The notes under the pieces are model-generated. The model saw only the letters and a list, made by a program, of their open reading frames with translations, did not search any database and was not told the origin of the DNA. The position numbers and the translations under genes are program-made. Positions 16,280-24,100 of a DNA stretch of 64,000 bases are shown piece after piece (within the stretch, counting starts at the first letter, position 1; the number at the start of each line of letters is the position of its first letter). Location: positions 1,240,001 through 1,304,000 of the forward strand of contig NZ_CP125942.1 in the NCBI RefSeq assembly GCF_039602135.1, read 5' to 3'. The DNA comes from Glutamicibacter sp. B1. Lineage in GTDB: Bacteria; Actinomycetota; Actinomycetes; Actinomycetales; Micrococcaceae.

Positions 16280-16753
16280 GTGGCTAAGAAGAACCAAGAA
16301 GATCGGGTGATCGCGAGCAACCGCAAGGCGCGCCACGATTTTGAAATTCTCGATACCTTCGAAGCTGGCATGGTCCTCACTGGCACCGAAGTAAAGTCAT
16401 TACGCGAAGGTAAAGCCTCGCTGGTTGACGGTTTCGGCCAGTTCTACCGTGGTGAGCTTTATATCGAGAACGTCTACATCCCTGAGTACCTCAATGGATC
16501 GTGGACCAATCACGCGGCACGTAGGCGTCGTAAGCTCTTGTTGCACCGTCAAGAACTGCTCAAGATCGAGCGCAAAATTAGCGAAGCTGGACTTACAGTT
16601 GTCCCGCTGAGCCTGTACTTCAAGTCGGGCCGCGCCAAAATTGAGATCGGTGTTGCTCGCGGTAAGCGCGAGTACGACAAGCGCCAGACCTTGCGCGAAC
16701 AACAGGATAACCGCGAGGCGTTGCGAGCGATGCGTGAGCGCAATCGCAGATAG
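16280..16753 (+). CDS. smpB: SsrA-binding protein SmpB
   Basis: The product is 157 residues from a GTG behind AAGGAG. Conserved SmpB features: [20 protein letters not shown] at the start, [14 protein letters not shown], and a basic tail [19 protein letters not shown]. SmpB binds tmRNA and carries it into stalled ribosomes. Its RNA partner is encoded 116 bases downstream on the same strand, as in many Actinobacteria. Length matches the family. Confidence 0.97.
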   Translation: MAKKNQEDRVIASNRKARHDFEILDTFEAGMVLTGTEVKSLREGKASLVDGFGQFYRGELYIENVYIPEYLNGSWTNHAARRRRKLLLHRQELLKIERKISEAGLTVVPLSLYFKSGRAKIEIGVARGKREYDKRQTLREQQDNREALRAMRERNRR

Positions 16754-16781
16754 TTCGGATTTAGTTGTGGCGCATCTGACT

Positions 16782-16811
16782 TTGGGGGATAACCCGTCGG
16801 TGCGCTATGAT
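16782..16811 (+). promoter_or_regulatory. Likely promoter of the tmRNA gene
   Basis: TTGGGG at 16782-16787 and TATGAT at 16806-16811 are 18 bases apart. Two small hairpins (CACGCT/AGCGTG and CCCGG/CCGGG) lie between it and the mature 5' end at 16870, as expected for an RNA leader removed by RNase P. Confidence 0.5.
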
Positions 16812-16869
16812 TGATAGACACGCTTTTAGCGTGGTTGCACCCGGGAAACCGGGACTGACAACAAAATAC

Positions 16870-17235
16870 GGGGATGATCGGTTTCGACGGTGTGAGTCGC
16901 GACAGATGAAGCGGGCCGAGGACGCAAAGTTATCTCGTTAACGCTCTTTGCAAACCAATAAGTGCCGAATCAAAGCGCACTGACTTCGCTCTCGCTGCCT
17001 AAGCAGCCAGACAGTCCGTTAGCCAGAGGTTGCTATCGCCTCTGATCCTAACGTCATTTAGATAGCCACTGTATCTGGCGGTTGTTGCCGCTGTCGGATA
17101 CATATTTAGGCAACTGTGCCCGGATCAACCACATGTTTGCGTGATGGTTGGGGCAGAGAAATTCCGCAGCAAACTGCGCCCGGAGAAGACCTGGCAACAC
17201 CACATCGGACGGGAGTTCAATTCTCCCCATCTCCA
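16870..17235 (+). ncRNA. ssrA: Transfer-messenger RNA
   Basis: The 5' end GGGGATG pairs with CATCTCC at the 3' end to form the acceptor stem. The end also has GACGGGAGTTCAATTCTCCC, a TpsiC arm. The CCA is not encoded and must be added. The tag frame runs from GCC 16964 to TAA 17002 and encodes AESKRTDFALAA, a tag ending in the ALAA signal for ClpXP. That tag belongs to the Micrococcaceae type. Together with SmpB the RNA rescues stalled ribosomes and marks their products for breakdown. A perfect terminator follows. Confidence 0.97.
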
Positions 17236-17242
17236 CATTTTG

Positions 17243-17283
17243 AAGCTCTGGAACTAGGGACAACCTGGTTCCAGAGCTTTTTT
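17243..17283 (+). terminator. Terminator of ssrA
   Basis: AAGCTCTGGAAC pairs perfectly with GTTCCAGAGCTT over 12 bases around a 13-base loop, followed by a run of Ts. It starts eight bases after the mature tmRNA end. Confidence 0.93.
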
Positions 17284-17452
17284 GTTGCTAGGACGCTGAA
17301 CAAGGTATAACGGACGCGAATTGATGGCGACACAGTTCACGCTGGCTAAACACTTCTAGAATTTCGCGAGCCTATTCGCGGCTTTGAGGATTTACACATA
17401 GACTTGAAATGAAAGCCGGAGATTACTGGTCGGTTGACTGTGCGGAATTGGA

Positions 17453-17941
17453 GTGAGATTAAAGTCGATGGGTAAAAAGAGCTCCCAGCGGGTATCGCCG
17501 TTCCTTTCTGGCATCTACGCAGTGGTTGCTTTTTTGCTTGAAGTGGGACTGCTATTCGCAGCTGCGCTGGCAGCGATCGCCTTCATTCCTTGGCCCACGA
17601 TCTTAGCCATACTTACTGTCGTCATCCCGTTATTGGTTATTTGGGCCATTTTCTTCTCGCCCAAAGCCGTGGTAAAACTGCGTTTGCGCACTCGAATCTT
17701 GCTGATTCATCTCATCTACTTGGCCGGTGCCTACGTCTTGTGGCTCAGCGTCGACCATAGTTTTTACGCTCAATCACAGATCTGGGCCATTGCCATGCTC
17801 TGCCTGACCGGAATCAGTGCCATCCTGGTCTTGGCCACCGGCGGTTTTGTGGTGCCGCATGATCGAACGCCTAAACCCATCAAACGCGCGCCAAACCGTC
17901 AAGCAACCGGAGCCCCCAAAGGGCGTCGCGCAGCACGCTAA
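17453..17941 (+). CDS. DUF2568-like small membrane protein
   Basis: The product is 162 residues from a GTG, or 157 from the ATG at 17468; neither has a strong ribosome site. Four hydrophobic segments are seen, at about 16-40, 42-66, 81-100 and 108-130. The signature LLEVGLLFAAALAAIAF and the later loop AIFFSPKAVVKL resemble the YrdB / DUF2568 family of small membrane proteins of unknown function. The basic Pro/Arg tail is soluble. It stands alone between tmRNA and the convergent crcB operon, with a shared terminator behind it. Confidence 0.6.
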   Translation: MRLKSMGKKSSQRVSPFLSGIYAVVAFLLEVGLLFAAALAAIAFIPWPTILAILTVVIPLLVIWAIFFSPKAVVKLRLRTRILLIHLIYLAGAYVLWLSVDHSFYAQSQIWAIAMLCLTGISAILVLATGGFVVPHDRTPKPIKRAPNRQATGAPKGRRAAR

Positions 17942-17952
17942 AAGAAATTCCA

Positions 17953-17976
17953 AAGCCCAGCCAAAGAGCTGGGCTT
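17953..17976. terminator. Terminator between the DUF2568 gene and crcB
   Basis: AAGCCCAGC pairs with GCTGGGCTT over nine bases around CAAAGA. It serves the plus-strand gene; Ts follow after CTCG. It lies between two convergent genes and may also stop the other strand. Confidence 0.75.
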
Positions 17977-18000
17977 CTCGTTTTAATGACCTACGGCGCT

Positions 18001-18384
18001 TCAGAGCATCGTGGCGAGCAGGAAACCGATGTAGGCGGCCAAGATCGCCGTAATGAGTGTGCCAAAGGCCGTGGCCAGGCTGGCGAGCGGGCGACCAGCG
18101 CGCAAGAGGCGCACCGTATCAAAACTGGCAGTGGAGAACGTGGTGTAGCCACCGAGCACCCCGGTTCCCACCGCTAGTAGCCAAGTTTGGTCCATTCCGG
18201 TGCCTGTCAGCAAGCCGGTGAAAAATCCTAGGGCGAGAGAGCCTGAGACGTTGATCGTCATGGTTCCCCAAGGAAGCAGGCCGCCGCTTCGAGCGGAGAT
18301 GAACGTGTCCAGCGCGAAGCGCATCACTGCGCCTAGGCCACCGCACAGTGCAACAATCACAAAGAGCATCGGAGTCATGAGCAT
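18001..18384 (-). CDS. crcB: Fluoride channel subunit CrcB/Fluc (first paralogue)
   Basis: The product is 127 residues with four membrane helices. The signature GGYTTFSTAS at 78-87 and NVSGS (Asn45) mark the Fluc/CrcB family, which lets fluoride leave the cell. Fluc works as a dual-topology dimer; where two genes exist, as here, the subunits usually have opposite orientations and form a heterodimer. The start overlaps the stop of the second crcB by one base (TAATG), so the two should be made in coupled amounts. No fluoride riboswitch is seen. It is the last gene of the aroA operon. Confidence 0.9.
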   Translation of the reverse strand: MLMTPMLFVIVALCGGLGAVMRFALDTFISARSGGLLPWGTMTINVSGSLALGFFTGLLTGTGMDQTWLLAVGTGVLGGYTTFSTASFDTVRLLRAGRPLASLATAFGTLITAILAAYIGFLLATML

Positions 18385-18824
18385 TATTTCCCGCCCTGAG
18401 GATCAGTACGGGTCCTGGCGCCTACGAGCATGCCGCACCAGGTTGCCAAAGCACCGAATAATACGGTGCCCAGCGCATAAAGTAGACCGGTTTTTGCGTC
18501 ACCTTGGGTGAGAAGCAACATTGTGTCGGTCGCCAGCGCACTATAGGTGGTGAATCCGCCCATGAACCCGGTGCCAAGCAGTAACCGCAATTTTTTACGT
18601 CGACTATTTTCCGGGCCCCGGGTAGCAAGGGACGTAAGCAGCCAACCCAGGGCGAACGCTCCGCAGAGGTTGATCAGCAAGATGGCCAGCGGCAACGACC
18701 CTTCGCGCGGCAGGGCCAAGCTCACCGCTAGCCTCGTGGCGGTTCCAACGCTGGCCCCCGCGAACACCAAGAGGATTTCGCTTCGGCGCACGGTAAATTT
18801 CTTGATTGGCATCGGGCGGATCAC
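18384..18824 (-). CDS. crcB: Fluoride channel subunit CrcB/Fluc (second paralogue)
   Basis: The product is 146 residues with four membrane helices and the family signatures GGFTTYSALA (89-98) and NLCGAF (Asn52). It is longer than its partner through a basic N-terminus (KKFTVRRSE) and a polar Thr/Asp tail. Likely partner in a heterodimeric fluoride exporter. Its start overlaps the sirR stop by four bases, a further sign of translational coupling. Confidence 0.9.
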   Translation of the reverse strand: MIRPMPIKKFTVRRSEILLVFAGASVGTATRLAVSLALPREGSLPLAILLINLCGAFALGWLLTSLATRGPENSRRKKLRLLLGTGFMGGFTTYSALATDTMLLLTQGDAKTGLLYALGTVLFGALATWCGMLVGARTRTDPQGGK

Positions 18825-19432
18825 TTCGAATTAGCGTTGCGGACCCAGATCAGTGAGGCCTCGATGAAATTTAGTTGGTGGGGGAGCCTGATGAGGGCTC
18901 CGGGCACTAAGCCTTGGATCGCAGCACGGCGCAGGAACTCGGGGTCCTCATCGCTAATGCGATCGATAATGGCGCAATCGCCACTAAAGCGGTCCAGGCG
19001 GATCGCCTCGGAAACCGGTAGGGTGCCATCGGCGCTTGGGATCGCATCCCCGTGCGGGTCGTGCTGGGGGTGGCCAAGGCGGGCATCCAGCGCATTAATA
19101 AAGCGGTCAGAGACGGTGTGTTCCAGGGCCTCGGCCTCATCGTGCACTTCGTCCCAGCCATAGCCGAGCTCATCGCGCAGAAAAGTCTCAATCAGCCGGT
19201 GCCGGCGGACCATGCGCAAAGCTTCGCGGCGCCCGCTGGGGCTGAGTGCCACGGTTTTGCGCGGCACATGGTTCACCAGCCCCTTGCCGGCCAATTTCTG
19301 GATCATGGAGGTCACCGAGGCAGGGGAGAGCCCCAATTGGTCGGCCAATACGCCCGTGCTGACCTCGGTATCGTCCCATTCAGTGAGCGTGTAGAGCGCC
19401 TTGAGGTAGTCTTCTTCGCTGGTGGTTAACAT
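18821..19432 (-). CDS. sirR: DtxR-family metal-dependent regulator (SirR/MntR-like)
   Basis: The product is 203 residues. Residues 1-65 form a winged HTH (EEDYLKALYTLTEW, then LADQLGLSPASVTSMIQKL). The dimerisation and metal-binding part follows (RRHRLIETFLRDELGYGWDEVHDEAE) with the typical HPQHDPHGDAIP motif. The C-terminal segment ends in a short FeoA/SH3-like stretch. Such proteins repress manganese or iron uptake genes when loaded with Mn or Fe. Start overlaps the hisN stop (TGATG). The context, in an operon with fluoride channels and no metal transporter, does not reveal its targets. Confidence 0.88.
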   Translation of the reverse strand: MLTTSEEDYLKALYTLTEWDDTEVSTGVLADQLGLSPASVTSMIQKLAGKGLVNHVPRKTVALSPSGRREALRMVRRHRLIETFLRDELGYGWDEVHDEAEALEHTVSDRFINALDARLGHPQHDPHGDAIPSADGTLPVSEAIRLDRFSGDCAIIDRISDEDPEFLRRAAIQGLVPGALIRLPHQLNFIEASLIWVRNANSK

Positions 19433-20235
19433 CAGCGATTGAGGTAGGGGAGGATCACGTCGTGCAGCTTGCCGTTGCTGGCGAGTGCATTGCCCCCGTG
19501 GCAGCCTTCAACACCGGATACCGAGGTAAATCGGCCGCCGGCTTCGCGGACCACCGGTACCAGGGCCGCCATGTCGTAGAGTTCCAGTTCAGGTTCGAAC
19601 GCCGCGTCCACGGCGCCTTCTGCCAGTAGCGCGTAGGAGTAAAAGTCCCCATAGCCGCGGGTGCGCCAGGCGGTATCCAAGAGCTCTAGGAAGCCCTCAA
19701 GTTTCCCGGCCTCCTTCCAACCACTTAGCGAAGCGTAGGCCAAGGAAGAATCGGCAAGTTCGGTGACACTGGATACCGAAATCTTGCGGGTGGCTCGTTC
19801 ACCGCCCGTTCCGGTGGGTTCACTGACGTAGGCGCCCAAACCGGTGGCAGCATGCCAGCGTCGACCCAGTGCAGGGGCAGAAATAACGCCTAGCACCGGC
19901 TCGTCATCCACCAACAGCGCGATGAGTGTGGCCCAAACAGGGACACGGCGCACAAAGTTTTTGGTCCCGTCGATCGGGTCAATCACCCAGCGCCGCGATC
20001 CGCTACCGTGCACACCGAATTCCTCACCGAGCACCGAATCCTGGGGGCGGTGTTCAGCCAGTTCGGCCAAGATCAATTGCTCGGCCCCACGATCGGCATC
20101 CGACACCGGGGTCATATCCGGTTTGGATTCGACGACCAAATCGTTGGAACCATAGCGGGCTAGGGTCAACTGGTCGACCTTGTCGGCGAGGGTCAAAGCG
20201 AAGTCGAGATCTTGCTCAAGGGTGAAATCTGCCAT
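19432..20235 (-). CDS. hisN: Histidinol-phosphatase, inositol monophosphatase family
   Basis: The product is 267 residues from the ATG at 20235; a longer frame continues into rsgA but has no support. IMPase motifs: EE at 71-72, WVIDPIDGTKNF at 83-94 (metal-binding Asp residues) and DMAALVPVVREAGG near 220. Actinobacteria use this family for the step from histidinol phosphate to histidinol in histidine synthesis. The gene lies between rsgA and sirR, as in other Micrococcaceae. The spacing to rsgA is 13 bases and the stop overlaps the sirR start. A broader inositol-phosphatase activity cannot be excluded from sequence. Confidence 0.85.
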   Translation of the reverse strand: MADFTLEQDLDFALTLADKVDQLTLARYGSNDLVVESKPDMTPVSDADRGAEQLILAELAEHRPQDSVLGEEFGVHGSGSRRWVIDPIDGTKNFVRRVPVWATLIALLVDDEPVLGVISAPALGRRWHAATGLGAYVSEPTGTGGERATRKISVSSVTELADSSLAYASLSGWKEAGKLEGFLELLDTAWRTRGYGDFYSYALLAEGAVDAAFEPELELYDMAALVPVVREAGGRFTSVSGVEGCHGGNALASNGKLHDVILPYLNR

Positions 20236-20248
20236 GGTGTTCTGGCGC

Positions 20249-21340
20249 TTAGAGGGCGCCGAGCTCCTTTTCGTGCGTGGTTTGCTCGGTCGTGACCAAC
20301 CGGCGGTATGAGGCCAGGCGATCGGCGGCCTGAGGGGTGGGGGCCTCCTGGGCCCAGGCTTCCAACGCACATCCCGCTTCCCCCACGGCGTGGGTACAAC
20401 CGCGCGGGCAATTGGTCGCGATTTCTGCCAGGTCTTCGAAGGCGGCCAGAATGTTATCGGGATCCACCAATCCCAGGCCGAAGGATCGAATACCGGGGGT
20501 ATCAATGAGCCAGGACCCGGGGATATCTCCCAGTCGCAGGGCCAGCGCATTGGAGGAGGTGTGGCGTCCGCGTCCGGTGACCGCGTTGACGTGCCCGGTG
20601 GCACGGGTGGAACCGGTCAGCGCGTTCACTAGGGTTGATTTCCCTACCCCGGAGTGTCCGAGGACGACCGAAACACTGCCGGCCAGCAGCTCGGTGAGCT
20701 CCTCCAGTGCGTTCGCATCCAGCCGGGCACTAGATCCGTCGGCACCCCGGGCATCAACTCCCGAAGCATCTTGCGTTGTGGTGCGCGAAATGACCACGGG
20801 GAAATCTAGCCCCTCGTAGTGCCTCAGGAAATCTGCCGGGTCCTTCACATCGGCCTTGGTCACGCACAGCACCGGCTGAATGCCGGCATCGTAGGCGGCG
20901 ACCAGGGCACGGTCCACAAAACCGGTGCGTGGTTCGGGGTTGGCGGCCGCGACCACGATGACCAGCTTGTCCACGTTGGCGACCACCACGCGCTCGGTGG
21001 CGTCGGTGTCATCGGCGCTACGCCGCAAGAGGGTCTTGCGCTCCTGAATGCGCACCAAGCGGGCGAGCGTATCGGGCTTGCCCGAGGTATCACCGACCAG
21101 GCCGACCAGATCGCCCGGGACAATCGCCTGGCGGCGCAGTTCGCGGGCCCGCGCGGCGATCACCAGGCGTTCGGTGCTGGTGTCCTCATCGAGGATGGCG
21201 GTGTATCGGCCACGATCGACGGTGATGATTCGGCCGATCTGGGCCTTGTCGTACGCCGGACGATCTTTGGTGCGGGGGCGTGATCCGCGCTTATTCGGGC
21301 GAACCCGGACCGAGGACTCGTCGTACTCTGAGTAACGCAT
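20249..21340 (-). CDS. rsgA: Ribosome small-subunit GTPase RsgA
   Basis: The product is 363 residues. It shows the circular permutation of the RsgA/YjeQ group: G4-like TKAD (about 160) comes before the P-loop GHSGVGKST (about 226-234) and DTPGIRSFGL. An OB-fold precedes the GTPase domain, and a zinc-binding C-x4-C-x-H-x6-C element near 310-325 (NCPRGCTHAVGEAGC) closes it. RsgA checks late maturation of the 30S subunit. Start and aroA stop overlap by one base (TAATG), so expression is coupled. Confidence 0.95.
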   Translation of the reverse strand: MRYSEYDESSVRVRPNKRGSRPRTKDRPAYDKAQIGRIITVDRGRYTAILDEDTSTERLVIAARARELRRQAIVPGDLVGLVGDTSGKPDTLARLVRIQERKTLLRRSADDTDATERVVVANVDKLVIVVAAANPEPRTGFVDRALVAAYDAGIQPVLCVTKADVKDPADFLRHYEGLDFPVVISRTTTQDASGVDARGADGSSARLDANALEELTELLAGSVSVVLGHSGVGKSTLVNALTGSTRATGHVNAVTGRGRHTSSNALALRLGDIPGSWLIDTPGIRSFGLGLVDPDNILAAFEDLAEIATNCPRGCTHAVGEAGCALEAWAQEAPTPQAADRLASYRRLVTTEQTTHEKELGAL

Positions 21341-22620
21341 TAGCCGCGGGCCTTCGCGGTGGAGGCCATGTCAGCCCATAATTGGGGGAACTGCGGCATG
21401 GTTTTGGCGGTGGTAGCAATATTTTCCACGCGGATTCCTTCGATGGCCAGTCCCAGCAGTGCGCCGGCGGTGGCCATGCGGTGGTCCTCGTAACTGTGAA
21501 TATCGGCGGCGCGCAGTTCGGCTGGGGTAATTTCCAAGCTGTCCGCGGTGGCCACCACCTGCACACCGACCTTGTTCAGTTCGGTTTCTAGAGCGGCAAG
21601 GCGATCGGTTTCATGCCCGCGCAGGTGCCCGATCCCGGTCAGCTTGCTCGGCGAATCCGCTAACGCGCACAGGGCAGCCAGAGTTGGAGCCAGCTCGGAA
21701 GCGTCCGCGTAGTTGATGCCGTGGATTTTTCCGGTACCGCGCACGGTGAGTACCGCATCATCGCCGTGGTGCACCTCGGCACCCATCTGGCTTAGGATCT
21801 GCACCCATTTTCCGCCGACCTGGGTGGTGGTCGTTGGCCAGTGGCGAATGCCGACGCTGCCATCGCTGGCCAAGGCAGCAGCCAAAAACGGCCCGGCATT
21901 GGACAGATCCGGTTCTACCGTTACGGTGAAGCCGGCTAGGGCTCCGGGGGCCACCTTCCAGCCGCGCCCGTCTTCGTCCACCGTGATCTTCACGCCCAGT
22001 TCGCGCAGGGTCTGCACGGTCATCATGATGTGATCGGGCGAGGCCACCGGGCCGTTGGCGGCGCGTAGCGTGAGGCCACCTGGCAGTGCGTGTCCCACCA
22101 ACAGCAGGGCGGAAATGAATTGGGAGCTACCCGATGCGTCGATGACTACCTGTTCGCCGGAGCGCAAGGCGCTGGCGTCCATGGTGAAGGGCAGCATGCC
22201 AGGTTCTTGCGCGTACTCGATGTTCGCGCCCAAGGTTTCTAGCGCATCCAGTACCGGGGCCATGGGACGCAGTCGAGCGGCCGGATCGCCGTCAAATTTC
22301 ACCGTAGCTCCGGCCACCGCCGCCAGCGGTGGAACAAAACGCATCACCGTGCCGGCCAAACCGCACTGAACCTCCAGCGGCCCGCGGGCCAGTTCGGCGG
22401 CAGGGGTGACGTGCACGGTGGTGGACCCATCGGAGCACTCAACGCGTTCGATTCCTACACCAAATGCTGCGAGGGCGTCGAGCATCAGTTCGGTGTCACG
22501 ACTGATCAGGGTGTTATGGATGGTGGAGGGCGAGGAGGCAAGGGCCGCCAGGATCAGATACCGGTTGGTCAGCGACTTGGAAGCGGGCACCGAAACGATG
22601 GCATCAACACCGGTGCGCAC
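21340..22620 (-). CDS. aroA: 3-phosphoshikimate 1-carboxyvinyltransferase (EPSP synthase)
   Basis: EPSP synthase joins PEP and shikimate 3-phosphate in aromatic amino-acid synthesis. Conserved parts: PASKSLTNRYLILAALA, the phosphate-binding GLAGTVMRFVPPLAAVA, GSSQFISALLLVG and HETDRLAALETELNKVG. The coordinates given use the first normal start, a GTG at 22620 (426 residues), which leaves only ten residues before VPASKS. The frame is open for 26 more codons and contains WWSAPF, a conserved N-terminal element of actinobacterial AroA. No ATG, GTG or TTG lies there, but AAGGA precedes an ATC at 22698 by six bases. The true protein is therefore probably 452 residues. It heads the minus-strand operon. 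Confidence 0.93.
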   Translation of the reverse strand: MRTGVDAIVSVPASKSLTNRYLILAALASSPSTIHNTLISRDTELMLDALAAFGVGIERVECSDGSTTVHVTPAAELARGPLEVQCGLAGTVMRFVPPLAAVAGATVKFDGDPAARLRPMAPVLDALETLGANIEYAQEPGMLPFTMDASALRSGEQVVIDASGSSQFISALLLVGHALPGGLTLRAANGPVASPDHIMMTVQTLRELGVKITVDEDGRGWKVAPGALAGFTVTVEPDLSNAGPFLAAALASDGSVGIRHWPTTTTQVGGKWVQILSQMGAEVHHGDDAVLTVRGTGKIHGINYADASELAPTLAALCALADSPSKLTGIGHLRGHETDRLAALETELNKVGVQVVATADSLEITPAELRAADIHSYEDHRMATAGALLGLAIEGIRVENIATTAKTMPQFPQLWADMASTAKARG

Positions 22621-22752
22621 AAAAGGTGCCGACCACCAGTTCTCGTGAGTGTTCGACTGATCGGACTGGGGGATTCCGGAGGCGCTTGCAGTGTTGATTG
22701 CTGATCCTTAGGCTCGTGCGGTTTTAGTTAAATCCTAGCCGAGATCGGTGCG

Positions 22753-22778
22753 GGAATAAGGTTTTAGCTCCTGTGGTT
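22753..22778 (+). promoter_or_regulatory. SigR-type autoregulatory promoter
   Basis: GGAAT at 22753-22757 and GTT at 22776-22778 are separated by exactly 18 bases, the consensus GGAAT-N18-GTT of SigR/SigH in Actinobacteria. It lies about 145 bases before the sigR start, so the sigma factor most likely switches on its own gene after thiol-oxidative stress. Confidence 0.75.
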
Positions 22779-22922
22779 ATACCCAGTGTGACGATCAGAC
22801 AGGATACTTCAACGGCCGGCGGCACCACCTGCGTGGTGGAAGATGAGCCGCGCGGCACTCGTAGCGTTAGCCGATCGCGGCCGAAATCGCGCAATAGCGT
22901 CGGTGACCGCGTAGACTCGGGC

Positions 22923-23579
22923 GTGATGAACAACAAGAGTGTGGACGAGAATTTGCCCGATGTGGCCACCGAGTCCGAGGCACAGCGTCGCGAACGGTTT
23001 GAACGCGATGCCATGGAGTATGTGGACCAGCTGTATTCGGCGGCCCTGCGCATGGCCCGTAACCCGACCGACGCGGAGGATCTGGTGCAGGAGGCCTACA
23101 CCAAGGCGTACTCGGCCTTCCACCAGTACAAGCCGGGGACCAACCTGAAGGCCTGGCTGTATCGGATCCTGACCAATACCTATATCAACCTGTACCGCAA
23201 GCGCCAGCGTGAGCCACTGCGCACCAGCACCGACACCGTCGAGGACTGGCAGATGGCTTCGGCCATGGAGCATTCGCCCACTGGTTTGCGTTCTGCTGAG
23301 GTCGAGGCGTTGGATCACCTACCTGATTCGGATGTGAAGGCTGCCTTGCAGGCGATCGGCGAAGACTTCCGGATGGCGGTGTACTTCGTGGATGTTGAAG
23401 GCTTCAGCTACAAGGAAGCCAGCGACATCTTGGGCGTGCCCATTGGTACCGTCATGTCGCGTTTGCACCGTGGACGTAAAAACTTGAGGGAACTGCTCGC
23501 CGATTATGCAGCAGATCGTGGGATAGCCACCGGGACTCGCACCAAGAGCTCGGCCAAGGCTGATGGAGGAGCGAAATAA
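22923..23579 (+). CDS. sigR: Redox-responsive ECF-type sigma factor SigR/SigH
   Basis: The product is 218 residues from GTG 22923; ATG 22926 is equally possible and neither has a good ribosome site. Region 2 is [18 protein letters not shown] with [11 protein letters not shown]; region 4 is [23 protein letters not shown]. SigR drives genes for thioredoxin, mycothiol recycling and proteolysis when disulfide stress releases it from its anti-sigma factor. The anti-sigma gene follows one base after the stop. The frame remains open upstream for 50 codons to GTG 22773, so a longer form like the SigR' of Streptomyces could be made from a promoter further upstream. Confidence 0.93.
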   Translation: MMNNKSVDENLPDVATESEAQRRERFERDAMEYVDQLYSAALRMARNPTDAEDLVQEAYTKAYSAFHQYKPGTNLKAWLYRILTNTYINLYRKRQREPLRTSTDTVEDWQMASAMEHSPTGLRSAEVEALDHLPDSDVKAALQAIGEDFRMAVYFVDVEGFSYKEASDILGVPIGTVMSRLHRGRKNLRELLADYAADRGIATGTRTKSSAKADGGAK

Positions 23580-23580
23580 G

Positions 23581-23841
23581 ATGGATTGCAATTCATTGGG
23601 TGATTGCGCCGATGACCGCATCGTCCGCATCTATGAGTACCTCGACGGTGCCCTGACGCTGGGCGATCTCAAAGAGGTCAAGTCGCATTTGGAAGGCTGC
23701 CCGGAGTGCACCGAAGAGTACGATCTGGAGTGCATCATCCGCTCGGTCGTGCGTCGTAGCTGCCAAGAGCAGGCACCACAGACGCTGAAGGCGAATATTA
23801 TCGCCCGAATCTCGCAGATTCGTGTGGAGTCTGGCCACTAG
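23581..23841 (+). CDS. rsrA: Zinc-binding anti-sigma factor RsrA
   Basis: The product is 86 residues from the ATG one base after the sigR stop. It carries the zinc-containing anti-sigma motif H-x3-C-x2-C (HLEGCPEC) plus further cysteines at the N-terminus (MDCNSLGDC) and after the core (RRSCQE, DLECI). Zinc-bound RsrA holds SigR; oxidation of the thiols to a disulfide expels zinc and frees SigR. The low spacing gives near-equal synthesis of sigma and anti-sigma factor. The length is short for the family but complete. Confidence 0.93.
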   Translation: MDCNSLGDCADDRIVRIYEYLDGALTLGDLKEVKSHLEGCPECTEEYDLECIIRSVVRRSCQEQAPQTLKANIIARISQIRVESGH

Positions 23842-23866
23842 GAGCCAAGCACCAAAACCAAAGAGA

Positions 23867-23913
23867 AACCCCGTAGCGTTCGAGCCAAACTCGAATGGTA
23901 CGGGGTTCTTTTT
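23867..23913. terminator. Bidirectional terminator between rsrA and bL37
   Basis: AACCCCGTA pairs with TACGGGGTT, and inside GTTCGAG pairs with CTCGAAT. CTTTTT follows on the plus strand and an A-rich AAAGAGA precedes it, so both convergent genes can end here. Confidence 0.88.
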
Positions 23914-23926
23914 ATGTTCGCTTCGC

Positions 23927-24001
23927 TTAGCTGTTTGGGCGCTTGCCGTGGTTGGCACCGCCACGCTTGCGATCGCGACGCTTACGAGCGCGCTTCGACA
24001 T
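23927..24001 (-). CDS. Ribosomal protein bL37
   Basis: This 24-residue ORF starts with ATG behind AAGGAG (spacing 5) and encodes a highly basic peptide that begins MSKRARKRRDRKRGG and ends ANHGKRPNS. It matches the actinobacterial mini ribosomal protein bL37 of the 50S subunit, and the place just downstream of rsrA is the conserved one in mycobacteria and relatives. Such small genes are easily missed. It faces rsrA with a shared terminator between. Confidence 0.85.
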   Translation of the reverse strand: MSKRARKRRDRKRGGANHGKRPNS

Positions 24002-24100
24002 GGTGACTCCTTAGAGGGATCAATGGATCTTCCCGATAATTCGGGCCGACTAATAGTCTTTCATACTTTACGGCGATTTTCCTAACGCGCGCAGGGCGCC

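Noticed and set aside
16870..17240. tmRNA gene as the prophage integration site
   Set aside because: The tmRNA end is intact, with its terminator directly behind, and ordinary core genes follow; no phage genes are next to it.
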